The notes under the pieces are model-generated. The model had not been told where the DNA came from. It did not search any database and worked only from the letters and a program-made list of their open reading frames with translations. A DNA stretch of 40,910 nucleotides, from IMG/VR virus record IMGVR_UViG_3300046002_006058, positions 1 to 40,910 of that record; one strand, 5' to 3'. The position numbers were made by a program, and so were the translations under genes. Positions 28,406 to 35,004 of the stretch are shown in pieces. The stretch's first letter is position 1. Every line of letters begins with the position of its first letter. This stretch comes from a virus.

Positions 28406-28465
28406 TCGTACCCGACGAATTGGGTACGATAGGTGTTGACCATTTTGGGCACGTAGTGTACCCAA
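28406..28465. promoter_or_regulatory. Right operator/promoter region (oR/pR-like)
   Basis: The perfect inverted repeat TCGTACCC-N8-GGGTACGA spans 28406-28429. A second, near-perfect pair, TTGGGCAC (28445-28452) and GTACCCAA (28458-28465), has a 5-base spacer, and a degenerate half-site follows at 28471. The rightward promoter candidate is TTGACC (28436-28441), 17 bases, TACCCA (28459-28464), giving an almost leaderless Cro mRNA; no ribosome site precedes the Cro ATG at 28471. The repressor is read from the left side. Confidence 0.78.
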
Positions 28466-28470
28466 TTCAC

Positions 28471-28692
28471 ATGCCCAATTCATTTGCAGACGTGATTGAT
28501 CTTTTCGGCGGTCCAGCGGCTTTTGCCAGGGCTGTCGGAATGACGCCAGGCGCGGCCAAGCAGGCCAAGCGCCGCAATTCCATTAGTGCCGAATGGTTCA
28601 CCGCCACCGCGCAAGCCGCCAAGCTGGCGCGCATTGCTCTGGTGGATGAACGAATTCTGGCCGCTCTTGCCGACGCACGCCGCGCCGCATGA
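28471..28692 (+). CDS. Cro-like regulator
   Basis: The 73-residue protein has a Cro/YdaS-like helix-turn-helix: FADVIDLFGGPAAFARAVGMTPGAAKQAKRRNSISAEWF, with the second helix followed by a basic KRR turn. It begins at the first ATG after the right operators, nearly leaderless. It is divergent from the XRE repressor, as Cro is in lambda, and its stop overlaps the next ATG. It should compete with the repressor for the same operators and start lytic growth. Confidence 0.82.
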   Translation: MPNSFADVIDLFGGPAAFARAVGMTPGAAKQAKRRNSISAEWFTATAQAAKLARIALVDERILAALADARRAA

Positions 28693-29057
28693 CCTACGCC
28701 AGCGGCCCCTTGCAACGCGACGTGCAGAGCGCGCACCGCAGCCTCAGGATGGTTCGCGCCTCCGCTGCTGTTGCTGTGACCTGCCCGCTGAGCGAGGGGA
28801 TGAGGTGGTCTTCGGCATCGGCAAACGCCCGATCCATCGCCCGCATGACCTTGCGGCATTTGTTCCCCGGCTTTGGCAGAACTGCCCCAGCCAGCGTTTG
28901 GAACATCCAGAACACGTTTCGCCTGTACTCGACCACTGACGCCACCCTTTACGCTGCACTGCGGCATGGTGGCGTCTCTACGTTGCAAAGCGCAACGACA
29001 AAGCTTGCTCTGATTGTACCCGCTTTGGGTATGAGTCCTCACGGGCGAGTTTTGTAA
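28689..29057 (+). CDS. Hypothetical gene after cro (low confidence)
   Basis: The frame starts MTYASGPLQRDVQSAHRSL at an ATG overlapping the cro stop (ATGA), as a coupled second gene would. The first 35 codons have the G/C-ending bias of neighbours, but later codons do not, and the protein becomes Ser/Arg-rich with few conserved-looking features. A frame on the other strand (28694-28945) competes. Either the gene is shorter or degenerate, or the region is largely regulatory. Position matches the cII interval in lambda. Confidence 0.4.
   Translation: MTYASGPLQRDVQSAHRSLRMVRASAAVAVTCPLSEGMRWSSASANARSIARMTLRHLFPGFGRTAPASVWNIQNTFRLYSTTDATLYAALRHGGVSTLQSATTKLALIVPALGMSPHGRVL
29011..29032 (-). promoter_or_regulatory. 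Third operator-like site with leftward -10 (pRE-like?)
   Basis: GTACCC (29016-29021) and GGGTAT (29027-29032) form a near-palindrome like the oL/oR half-sites. On the minus strand TACAAT (29019-29014), a good -10, falls inside it; the -35 is poor. A leftward promoter here would read antisense to cro into the repressor, as lambda pRE does. The site lies 300 bases right of cro. Confidence 0.4.
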
Positions 29058-29128
29058 CCGTGAAAACCCTAGCGCGAAACATTTCCCATCCGACTGTCGC
29101 GCGCCTCCCCCAAGAGCGGCAGCCGGTG

Positions 29129-29189
29129 GCGTGTGTCTCCATCCACACGCTAGGCCCGACTGCGACTGCGTTTTCTGGCGCGTCGGGCC
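29129..29189. other. Two adjacent hairpins in the cro-replication gap
   Basis: GCGTGTG (29129-29135)/CACACGC (29144-29150) and GGCCCGAC (29153-29160)/GTCGGGCC (29182-29189) are perfect inverted repeats. Neither is followed by a T-run. The 29058-29347 stretch has no convincing gene; these stems may be a nut/terminator-like or structured RNA element. Confidence 0.5.
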
Positions 29190-29284
29190 ACCTAATTGCT
29201 GTGAAGGGTCGGGGCTGGGCAACCAGTGGAGCCGGTCACAGCACGGCGCGGGCGGATTGGAATGGAACGTCCGCGCCACCCCTT

Positions 29285-29324
29285 CAAAACGCGAAAAGCG
29301 GGGAGGGCTGCAACCCGTCCCCGC
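29285..29324 (-). terminator. Leftward terminator behind the 29348-29518 gene
   Basis: Read on the minus strand, a 7-bp GC stem (GCGGGGA/TCCCCGC arms at 29324-29318 and 29304-29298), extended by GGG/CCC past one bulged base, is followed by TTTTCGCGTTTTG. It lies 23 bases after the stop of the minus-strand gene and supports that gene being transcribed alone. Confidence 0.68.
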
Positions 29325-29347
29325 CTGATTTCCGTCAGTCATCGCGT

Positions 29348-29518
29348 TCACTCTGCGTAATCAAGTCCGCGCCCGATAAGCGCCTCAGCCTGCTCTCTGT
29401 AGCTCTCAGCGACACGCCGCAGGCCTCGACAGCCTTCCGCGTCCGCCTGCCGGTCGTTCTCAACGGCCCGGCAAATCAGCACCAACGCTGCAATGAAATC
29501 GGCGTCGGCGGGTTCCAT
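29348..29518 (-). CDS. 56-residue minus-strand protein inside the rightward operon
   Basis: The protein starts MEPADADFIAALVLICRAVEN and is a helix-rich, acidic polypeptide ending EALIGRGLDYAE. The ATG at 29518 has TGAGGA 7 bases upstream; a longer frame from 29569 is less likely. It runs opposite to the replication genes, is only 35 bases from the divergent start at 29554 and has its own terminator. Function unknown. Orientation suggests a lysogen-expressed or regulatory gene. Confidence 0.6.
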   Translation of the reverse strand: MEPADADFIAALVLICRAVENDRQADAEGCRGLRRVAESYREQAEALIGRGLDYAE

Positions 29519-29553
29519 CTGGTCCTCAATCCCTCTGTTCCGGTCATCCAACA

Positions 29554-30054
29554 ATGACCTCTGGAGCATGGGAAATCGTGGGCCGAAATTACCGGGAACT
29601 CCCGATCGCTAAGACGATCGGTGACGCCCTTCGCGACCTTATCCGCCGCCGCTACGCCAACAACGCCGCCAAGACGATTGAACGCGATTGGGACCTAGAC
29701 CCCAAGACCGCGAAGAACGTCGTGACGGCTGGCCATGTCAGCGAACGCACCATCACGAAAGCGGTTCGCGCTGAAGGCTGGCCGCTGCTGCTGGCGCTTG
29801 GCGCCGAACTCACGGGCGAGACCTTCGAACAATTCGAGGAGCGCCGCCTAACCCAAATCATCCAGGAGGCAGAGATTGCCCGCGAGAACATTCACCGGAT
29901 GGCTGCACGCCGTCAAACGCTGGAGGCGCGCACCGCTAGCGCTCTCGCTGATCTGGATGGGCCGGAACCTCACATGGACCGGGGAACGTCGGGCGGCGCT
30001 GGGTCTGCGGATCTGGAACGCGGGCCTAAGCCGCCTCGCTCGCGCAAGGCTTAA
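29554..30054 (+). CDS. HTH-like DNA-binding protein, unknown role
   Basis: The 166-residue protein has a helical N-terminal domain, IGDALRDLIRRRYANNAAKTIERDWD followed by LDPKTAKNVVTAGHVSERTITKAVRAEGW, laid out as a helix-turn-helix. A charged coiled coil (residues 95-135) and a basic, Gly/Pro-rich tail follow. As the first well-formed gene of the replication block it occupies the lambda cII/O interval and may be a CII-like activator. No ribosome site is obvious at the ATG 29554. Confidence 0.72.
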   Translation: MTSGAWEIVGRNYRELPIAKTIGDALRDLIRRRYANNAAKTIERDWDLDPKTAKNVVTAGHVSERTITKAVRAEGWPLLLALGAELTGETFEQFEERRLTQIIQEAEIARENIHRMAARRQTLEARTASALADLDGPEPHMDRGTSGGAGSADLERGPKPPRSRKA

Positions 30055-30057
30055 GCC

Positions 30058-30141
30058 ATGAGCCCCCGCATCATCTCCGTTCTTCTCGCCGCCGCCTCTT
30101 GGGTGGCTATCGCTTACGCCGTCGCATGGGCTTTCCGATGA
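30058..30141 (+). CDS. 27-residue single-span membrane peptide, candidate
   Basis: A peptide MSPRIISVLLAAASWVAIAY... forms one hydrophobic helix with a basic start. The ATG lies 3 bases after the previous stop, and its TGA overlaps the next ATG (ATGA). It mirrors the 27-residue peptide at 26389-26472 in the left operon. Role unknown. Confidence 0.5.
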   Translation: MSPRIISVLLAAASWVAIAYAVAWAFR

Positions 30142-30317
30142 CCCAGACCCGCTTCCCCGCACTTTTCCACCTGCTCACGGGCGACCTAGAGGCCGAACGC
30201 CGCCGCGCTTTGGAAGACCTGAAGTTTGCACAGCACAAGCGCCAGACCCAGGCGGAGCACGCGGCGTTTAAGAAGGCCCGCGCTCTGACCTGCCAAGCCC
30301 TGCGGCACGGCCAATGA
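30138..30317 (+). CDS. 59-residue charged helical protein
   Basis: A small protein starts MTQTRFPALFHLLTGDLEAE and continues as a basic helix (RRRALEDLKFAQHKRQTQ). The start at 30138 overlaps the peptide stop, and its own stop overlaps the DUF1064 gene start. A longer upstream frame is implausible. Unknown function; replication operon. Confidence 0.65.
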   Translation: MTQTRFPALFHLLTGDLEAERRRALEDLKFAQHKRQTQAEHAAFKKARALTCQALRHGQ

Positions 30318-30652
30318 AACACCGCGCCCTTGGCCGTCTCCCCGTTGGCAAGCTCAACAAGACCGAGAGCGCTTACGGCGCTGTCCTAGAGCTTCGCAAG
30401 CGTGCTGGTGAGGTCGCTTGGTACGCCTTTGAGGGCGTCAAGCTGCGGCTGGCCGACAAGACTTTCTACACCCCAGACTTCGCCGTGATGCTCACAAGCG
30501 GACAGCTTGAGATGCACGAGGTGAAGGGCTTCTGGGAGGACGACGCCCGCGTGAAAATCAAGGTCGCGGCGTCCCTCTTTCCTTTCCAATTCATCGGCGT
30601 CCGCTTCGTGAAGGGCGCCTGGAGCTTTGAGGAGTTCTCGACATGCAAGTGA
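30314..30652 (+). CDS. DUF1064 PD-(D/E)XK nuclease, resolvase-like
   Basis: The 112-residue protein fits the DUF1064 family: LNKTESAYGAVLELRKRAGE, then TFYTPDFAVML and HEVKGFWEDDARVKIKVAA, followed by the FPFQFIGVR strand. Active-site residues E18, D55, E69 and K71 form the PD-(D/E)XK core. Members in phages are proposed to be Holliday-junction or structure-specific nucleases used in replication and recombination. The ATG overlaps the upstream stop (ATGA), and the next gene starts 10 bases before its end. Confidence 0.85.
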   Translation: MKHRALGRLPVGKLNKTESAYGAVLELRKRAGEVAWYAFEGVKLRLADKTFYTPDFAVMLTSGQLEMHEVKGFWEDDARVKIKVAASLFPFQFIGVRFVKGAWSFEEFSTCK

Positions 30653-31161
30653 TCGACGTTGAGGCGCTTAACTCGCCCCGCTACGCACAGCCGCAAATCA
30701 GCTTCCGTCGCACCGATGCAGACCGCAGGCCATCGCGCCCGTTCGTGCGTCCGAACGACGTTGCCCCGACCTGGGAGGAACGCGAGGCAGAAAGCGCCCG
30801 CCGCCTGCACGCCATCACCGTCAAGCGCGTGGAAGCCCAGCGCATTTTCACCGAACGCCTTGACGCGCCCAAGACCTACGCCCGCCCCGTCGATGTCGCC
30901 AACGCAGAGCGCATCATCTGCGCTTCGATCAAGACCGAGCGCCGGGCGCTTGAGGCCATCCTAAAGGGCGCCGGGACGTTTCAGGATCTTGTCGCAGCGG
31001 GTGTTTGCTCGCTTGGCAATGCGCGCCGTGTGGGTCGCCGCTTGGAGGCTCGCGGCCATATCCTGCTTGAGCTGGTAGCCCGCGAAGGCCGATCCGCAAC
31101 GGTTCAATATCACCTGAAGCTGACCCAAGCTGGCGTTGATCGCCTGGCAGGTGACGAGTGA
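30643..31161 (+). CDS. Protein with C-terminal winged-helix-like domain, unknown
   Basis: The 172-residue protein has a Pro/Arg-rich N-terminal half and a C-terminal domain with AILKGAGTFQDLVAAGVCS and ARRVGRRLEARGHILLELVA, resembling a winged helix. The VQYHLKLTQAGVDRLAGDE ending fits the wing and last helix. It begins at an ATG 10 bases inside the nuclease gene and ends overlapping the DnaA-domain gene's GTG. It may be a DNA-binding replication accessory. Confidence 0.68.
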   Translation: MQVIDVEALNSPRYAQPQISFRRTDADRRPSRPFVRPNDVAPTWEEREAESARRLHAITVKRVEAQRIFTERLDAPKTYARPVDVANAERIICASIKTERRALEAILKGAGTFQDLVAAGVCSLGNARRVGRRLEARGHILLELVAREGRSATVQYHLKLTQAGVDRLAGDE

Positions 31162-31445
31162 AAGCCCCCCCGGCCGTCGTCGCCATCGCGCAAGAGGTCG
31201 CAGACGAGCACGGCTTCACGCTGGAGCAGCTTGTTAGCCCAGCCTTGCGGAGAGACATCGCCCGCGCCCGCTGGGTTTGCTGGGGCCGTATTCGCGCCGA
31301 GGTCCGCTTTGTGAGCGGCCCGCCAAGCCTGCCACAGATCGGCAAATGGTTTGGCAACCGCGACCACACGACGGTGCTCCACGGCCTGCGTCGGCTCTCT
31401 GAGGTCGATTGCTCTGCACCTGTCCGCATTGAGGTGGCTGCGTGA
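31158..31445 (+). CDS. DnaA domain IV-like protein
   Basis: The 95-residue protein carries the DnaA C-terminal DNA-binding motif: an N-terminal helix VVAIAQEVADEHGFTLEQL, ARWVCWGRIRAEVRF and SLPQIGKWFGNRDHTTVLHG (residues 57-76). The DHTTVLHG signature binds DnaA boxes. There is no AAA+ domain. The start is GTG at 31158 overlapping the preceding TGA. It sits 290 bases before the putative origin; it may redirect or block host DnaA, or load the initiator. Confidence 0.88.
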   Translation: MKAPPAVVAIAQEVADEHGFTLEQLVSPALRRDIARARWVCWGRIRAEVRFVSGPPSLPQIGKWFGNRDHTTVLHGLRRLSEVDCSAPVRIEVAA

Positions 31446-32221
31446 GCCTCAAGGCCATGACATGCGCCTTTGCTCTGCGTGGCATCACCGCGTCGGAAAA
31501 GCTGCTGCTGATCGCTCTGGCGAACTACGCCGACGAGAACATGCGCTGCTATCCGTCACACAAGCGGCTGGCCGCTGACACCTGCCTGACAGACAGGACC
31601 ATTCGCGGCCTCCTGGCTGGTCTGGAAGCCCGCAAGTTCATCTCCCGCAAGGAGCGCACGCGCCCAGACGGTTCGCGGTCCTCCGACATCGTGACGCTGC
31701 ATTTCGACGGCGAAACCGACGCCTCAGATGAGGGTGCGGAAATTTCCGGGGGTACGGAAATGGTTTCCGGGGGGGTACGGAAACCACTTCCGGGGGGTAC
31801 GGAAATGGTTTCCGCCCTCACTACGTTTGAACCAGTCACTGAACCTAGAAAAGAAGCTGAAGCTTCTTTTGAGACGCCGGTCCCGAAAAATGGATCTCGC
31901 CTCTCGGATGGCTGGCTTCCCGGTTGGACATACACCCCCACGGATTTCGGACTGAGCGACGAGGAGCACGCCGGGGAGCTCGCCAAGTTCCGCGATTACT
32001 GGCGCGGCGTGCCTGGGGGCAGCGGTCGAAAGCTCGATTGGGACGCAACGTGGCGCAACTGGATGCGCCGAGCCAGCAACGACCTAGCCCGCAGGAAACC
32101 CAATGTCCGCACTGACAATTCCGCAAAGTTCGACCGCCATCAAGCAAACCTTAGCCGGGCTGTCTCCGGGGCTCAAATCGCTGTTAGGGGTCGAACCGTC
32201 GAACCTGCGGGCGGTTTCTGA
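31442..32221 (+). CDS. Replication initiator (O-like), gene contains the origin iterons
   Basis: The 259-residue protein has an N-terminal helix-turn-helix of the HTH_36 replication type (LIALANYADENMRCYPSHK through TDRTIRGLLAGLEARKFI). A low-complexity linker (residues 98-145) is encoded by the repeats at 31733-31813, and the C-terminal FRDYWRGVPGGSGRKLDWD-ATWRNWMRR is the typical end of phage initiator/primosomal proteins. This is the lambda O plan, initiator with iterons in its own gene. It overlaps the next gene by 119 bases. Sequence-level assignment to a replisome is inferred. Confidence 0.82.
   Translation: MSLKAMTCAFALRGITASEKLLLIALANYADENMRCYPSHKRLAADTCLTDRTIRGLLAGLEARKFISRKERTRPDGSRSSDIVTLHFDGETDASDEGAEISGGTEMVSGGVRKPLPGGTEMVSALTTFEPVTEPRKEAEASFETPVPKNGSRLSDGWLPGWTYTPTDFGLSDEEHAGELAKFRDYWRGVPGGSGRKLDWDATWRNWMRRASNDLARRKPNVRTDNSAKFDRHQANLSRAVSGAQIAVRGRTVEPAGGF
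31733..31870. other. Probable replication origin: four iterons and purine-rich inverted repeat
   Basis: Four repeats of GGTACGGAAA-N-TTTCC type lie at 31733-31747, 31751-31768, 31774-31791 and 31796-31813 (first shortened to 15 bp, others 18 bp), start spacing 18, 23 and 22. Each is a GGAAA...TTTCC inverted repeat. 36 bases on is AAAAGAAGC-TGAA-GCTTCTTTT (31849-31870) in a purine-rich, AT-richer block. The lambda origin has the same order: iterons then an AT-rich element in the O gene. Confidence 0.78.
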
Positions 32222-32858
32222 GATTGCCAGCAACCCGGCCCTGCTGGCTGAAGTGAAGGCGTTTCTCCCGACCATCCACGCCAACGCGACGATTGCCGCG
32301 AGCCGCGAAGAAATCATTCGCATGGTTGGCGCCAAGTTCGTGACCTATCGCCAGCCTGAGCGCTCAGACGCCGAATGGGCGGTGTTCTGGGATGACCATT
32401 GCACGGTGCTTGCTGACGTGTCCGCGACCGCCCTGGAGTCCGCGCTAGACGCCTGCCTAGCAGATCCGAAGATCGAGTTTCTGCCCAAGCCCGCCAAGCT
32501 CCGCGAGATGGCCCGCCTCACGCCGAACCGGGCCGTAAGGGCCTATGACCGGGCCAAGGCCGCGATTGAGCGCCAGCCCGAGCCGACCCATGAGCGCCTC
32601 TCGCCCGACAAGATCGCTGAGATGGTTGCGCCGCTTGCCAACCGCCCACGTGTTGAGCCGAGCGCCGCCGACAAGGAAAGGGTGCGACAGCAGATGCGCG
32701 AATACATCGCCGCCGACGACGCCAAGAAAGCCGCCAAGAAATCAGCAAGTTGTGATATGAAAAGCACGGCGGGCACTACTGACGAAACTGGCATAACGCC
32801 GCAGATGCGTGCTATAATCGAAGCGCGCAACGCTTCACAGGCTGGCCCGAATACATGA
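32103..32858 (+). CDS. Replication accessory protein (helicase-loader candidate)
   Basis: The 251-residue helical protein includes SREEIIRMVGAKFVTYRQPE and WAVFWDDHCTVLADVSATALES, followed by a Lys/Ala-rich C-terminus. The order initiator-then-loader is the same as lambda O-P, but no P-specific signature is visible. The ATG at 32103 has GCAGGAAA 6 bases upstream and lies 119 bases inside the initiator gene, a long, unusual overlap. The role is inferred from position. Confidence 0.65.
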   Translation: MSALTIPQSSTAIKQTLAGLSPGLKSLLGVEPSNLRAVSEIASNPALLAEVKAFLPTIHANATIAASREEIIRMVGAKFVTYRQPERSDAEWAVFWDDHCTVLADVSATALESALDACLADPKIEFLPKPAKLREMARLTPNRAVRAYDRAKAAIERQPEPTHERLSPDKIAEMVAPLANRPRVEPSAADKERVRQQMREYIAADDAKKAAKKSASCDMKSTAGTTDETGITPQMRAIIEARNASQAGPNT

Positions 32859-32889
32859 CCCACCAACCAGACACCAAGGGGGCGAGAGC

Positions 32890-33126
32890 GTGAGCCGAGA
32901 AGCCGAGCTAACCGAAATCATCGCTGGCCTGCTTTCGTGGATGGGCCAGACCACGCCGCGCGATTACGTCCGTTGGCTCCGCGTCACCCAGCCCGAACTA
33001 TTCGCCAATTTCCCCGAAGGCGAAGCGGTTAAGGCTCTGTCGGAAATCGTTGACGACGCATGGAACGCGCTGGCCGATCCTGAACACCGCCGACCACCCC
33101 GCCAAAACGAGGAGACCGCAAGGTGA
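32890..33126 (+). CDS. 78-residue helical protein
   Basis: The protein starts SREAELTEIIAGLLSWMGQ, continues with DYVRWLRVTQPELF and an acidic helix, and ends in a Pro/Arg tail. The start is GTG at 32890, 31 bases after the previous gene, preceded by GGGCGAGAG. Its stop overlaps the next GTG. No family is recognised. Confidence 0.65.
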   Translation: MSREAELTEIIAGLLSWMGQTTPRDYVRWLRVTQPELFANFPEGEAVKALSEIVDDAWNALADPEHRRPPRQNEETAR

Positions 33127-33359
33127 GTGACGAAGAACATGGTGAAGCCTTCAAGATGGGCGAGTCGTTCGGCTTTGACGCCGGTTACGAAGCCGGGCAG
33201 GCCGCGCTAACCCGCACCCTCCGCGATGAGTTTGCGACCCAATACGCAGAGCGGCACCTTCAAGGCATCGGAGAGCCGCCGGGATTCCTCAAGGGCGTTG
33301 CCAAGCGTGCTTACGAATTCGCCGACGCCATGCTGGTCGCTAGGGAGATTAAGCCATGA
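33123..33359 (+). CDS. 78-residue protein, unknown
   Basis: The protein has a Gly-rich start (GESFGFDAGYEAGQAALTR), then a helix and EPPGFLKGVAKRAYEFAD. It starts at a GTG overlapping the preceding TGA and ends overlapping the next ATG. Small proteins of the GESFGFDAGYEAGQ type are common in replication blocks. Function unknown. Confidence 0.65.
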   Translation: MSDEEHGEAFKMGESFGFDAGYEAGQAALTRTLRDEFATQYAERHLQGIGEPPGFLKGVAKRAYEFADAMLVAREIKP

Positions 33360-33505
33360 GCGAGACCGTAACACCTGAGAGCCTGCGGGCGTTGGCTGAC
33401 CAGTTTTCCGTGCCGTCTGTTTCCGCGCCAGCCCTCCGCGCCGCTGCTGACGAGATAGAGCGTCTGCAAAGGGAAATTGAAAGCATGGAACATTACCATG
33501 ACTGA
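33356..33505 (+). CDS. 49-residue helical protein
   Basis: An ATG overlapping the previous TGA opens MSETVTPESLRALADQFSVP, followed by an Ala/Glu-rich helix (APALRAAADEIERLQREI) ending near a TGA at 33503. This helical A-x-E-I-E-R-L motif is frequent in tiny phage proteins. It overlaps the next gene by 8 bases. Unknown role; its existence is supported by the coupling and codon bias. Confidence 0.6.
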   Translation: MSETVTPESLRALADQFSVPSVSAPALRAAADEIERLQREIESMEHYHD

Positions 33506-33728
33506 CACCGCAGAGACGATGAGCCCCGAAATCCTGCGAGCCATCAAAGCCATTGGCGAGGAGGAAACCCCGATTGCCGCCGTTGTGGTTTGGCTGACCG
33601 GATCAGACAGCGACGGACTGAACTTTGTAGTCACCGGGGACTGGACCGGCCAGAACGCGGAACGCTTGGCCATCTTGCTCCGCGAGCGGGCGGACATGCT
33701 GACGAAAGCTGCGGAGCAACCCGAATGA
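33498..33728 (+). CDS. 76-residue protein, unknown
   Basis: The protein starts MTDTAETMSPEILRAIKAIG, has two strands (AAVVVWLTGSDSD; LNFVVTGDWTG) and an acidic helix (NAERLAILLRERADML). It starts 8 bases before the end of the preceding gene; a TTG 21 bases upstream is less likely. The stop overlaps the next ATG. It is a folded alpha/beta domain by appearance, of unknown function. Confidence 0.65.
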   Translation: MTDTAETMSPEILRAIKAIGEEETPIAAVVVWLTGSDSDGLNFVVTGDWTGQNAERLAILLRERADMLTKAAEQPE

Positions 33729-34282
33729 GCCGCCGCAAGCACAAGCCCAAGAGCCCCGAGCAAATCGCCATCGACAAAGCCCGCGCTCGCGCTGAAGCCA
33801 AGGCCCAAGACGCGCGCGGCGAATACGGCATCGACCTAACGACGCACGCTCTCCCGCAGAACGCCGACGTGATTTCGATCACCGACAAGGCGGGGAAGGT
33901 GCAGACCGCCCGACGCATCTGCGGCCTAGATTGGCTGATGCGTAAGGACCGCGTTGATCCGCGCCAGTACCAGGCCGGATGCCGGTATGCCGATGATTAC
34001 CACACAGCAAATGACGTTAGCGTCAGGTCATGCCTGAACGACAACGTTCGCGGCGGCGACGTTTCGCGCATCCAAGAGATCAAGCGCCAAGCGTCCGAAA
34101 GGCTTCAAGATGCGTGCAGCGCTCTGAACCACCAGGAGATGATTGCGCTCTGTAACCTTGTGCTGGGGGAGGGCCTCACAATCCGCTCACTCACCAAGGA
34201 GAACGACCTGGAGAGCGCGCGGGCTGAGGCGAAGCTCTGCATAGCCCTAGACATTTTGGCTGATCACTACGGAGCGGCGTAA
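33725..34282 (+). CDS. DUF6456-like protein, possible late regulator
   Basis: The 185-residue protein has a Lys/Arg-rich start (SRRKHKPKSPEQIAIDKAR), then CRYADDYHTAND and a helical C-terminal domain with LQDACSALNHQEMIALCNLVLGEGLTI, the pattern of the DUF6456-type helical domain. Such proteins often close the replication block, the position held by Q or a late activator. No confirmed biochemical role exists. The ATG at 33725 overlaps the upstream stop. It precedes the terminator and late operon by about 700 bases, which fits a late regulator. Confidence 0.6.
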   Translation: MSRRKHKPKSPEQIAIDKARARAEAKAQDARGEYGIDLTTHALPQNADVISITDKAGKVQTARRICGLDWLMRKDRVDPRQYQAGCRYADDYHTANDVSVRSCLNDNVRGGDVSRIQEIKRQASERLQDACSALNHQEMIALCNLVLGEGLTIRSLTKENDLESARAEAKLCIALDILADHYGAA

Positions 34283-34286
34283 GAGC

Positions 34287-34949
34287 ATGTGGACGCGATA
34301 CATCTACGTCGTCGGCCCTACGGAGAACCCCGTTAAGATCGGCGTTGCGGATGACCCAGCCAAACGGATGCGGTCGTTGCAGATGGGGGCTCCAGACAAG
34401 CTGGTCCTTCATCATGCCGTAGGGGTTCCGTTCAAGCACGGCCACTATGTCGAAACCGCGACCCATAAGGCCCTAGCCGAACACCACAGACACGGCGAAT
34501 GGTTCAACATTGACGCCAACGAGGCGCGCAAGATCATCGTTGCGATGGCCGACAAGGTGGCGCGGGAATATCTGCGTTCGGCGATCGAAGACGATAACAT
34601 CCTGATACGGGCCGAAGCCCTTCACGACATGACGCCGAACTGGCGGAACGTCGTCAAAATGTATCAGCGCATCAAATCGCGGGACGGCGCCAAGAAGCTG
34701 CTGGCTAGGGTGCAAGGTGACATAGTTTCCGCTACAGGCCGAGAAGGCTTGACCGTGTTTGAGACGGCTATCGTAAACCCCGGAACGATGGAGCAAATTA
34801 TCAGCGGAAACGAGAAGGCGATGAGAAAGGCCGAGCGCCTGGCTGCTGCTGCGATGAACGCCGCTGAACGCTCGATGAGCCTGATTCATAATGCCGCGCT
34901 TCCCAGTGCGGAACAGGCGCTTGACGAATTCCAGCGAAGCATGGCATAA
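34287..34949 (+). CDS. T5orf172/MUG113 (GIY-YIG-type) nuclease-domain protein
   Basis: The 220-residue protein has an N-terminal domain YIYVVGPTENPVKIGVADDP, then AKRMRSLQ, HYVETATHKALAEHHRHGEWFN and a long helical remainder. The motif series YIY/KIG/R-LQ/E-HK/EWF is the T5orf172/MUG113 branch of GIY-YIG nucleases. It starts 4 bases after the preceding gene with GGAGC upstream. C-terminal helices (residues 95-220) may bind DNA or a partner. Role could be host-DNA cleavage or mobile-element-like self-spread. Confidence 0.83.
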   Translation: MWTRYIYVVGPTENPVKIGVADDPAKRMRSLQMGAPDKLVLHHAVGVPFKHGHYVETATHKALAEHHRHGEWFNIDANEARKIIVAMADKVAREYLRSAIEDDNILIRAEALHDMTPNWRNVVKMYQRIKSRDGAKKLLARVQGDIVSATGREGLTVFETAIVNPGTMEQIISGNEKAMRKAERLAAAAMNAAERSMSLIHNAALPSAEQALDEFQRSMA

Positions 34950-35004
34950 AACATCAACATCTAGAGATGCGCCGGTGTCGGCACACTAGATAGGCTTTCC
35001 AATC

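Noticed and set aside
28694-28945. 83-codon minus-strand frame between cro and the replication genes
   Set aside because: It has acceptable composition but a GTG start with no spaced ribosome site and no terminator, and it competes with the plus-strand frame coupled to cro. Kept as an unresolved alternative.
29060-29557. 165-codon plus-strand frame after the cro region
   Set aside because: Low-complexity Ser/Pro/Arg composition, poor codon bias and no ribosome site; it runs through two hairpins, a leftward terminator and a convincing minus-strand gene.
33590-33724. N-terminal extension of the DUF6456-like protein
   Set aside because: The extension is a shadow of the preceding gene; the ATG at 33725 overlaps the upstream stop (ATGA) and starts a plausible basic N-terminus.
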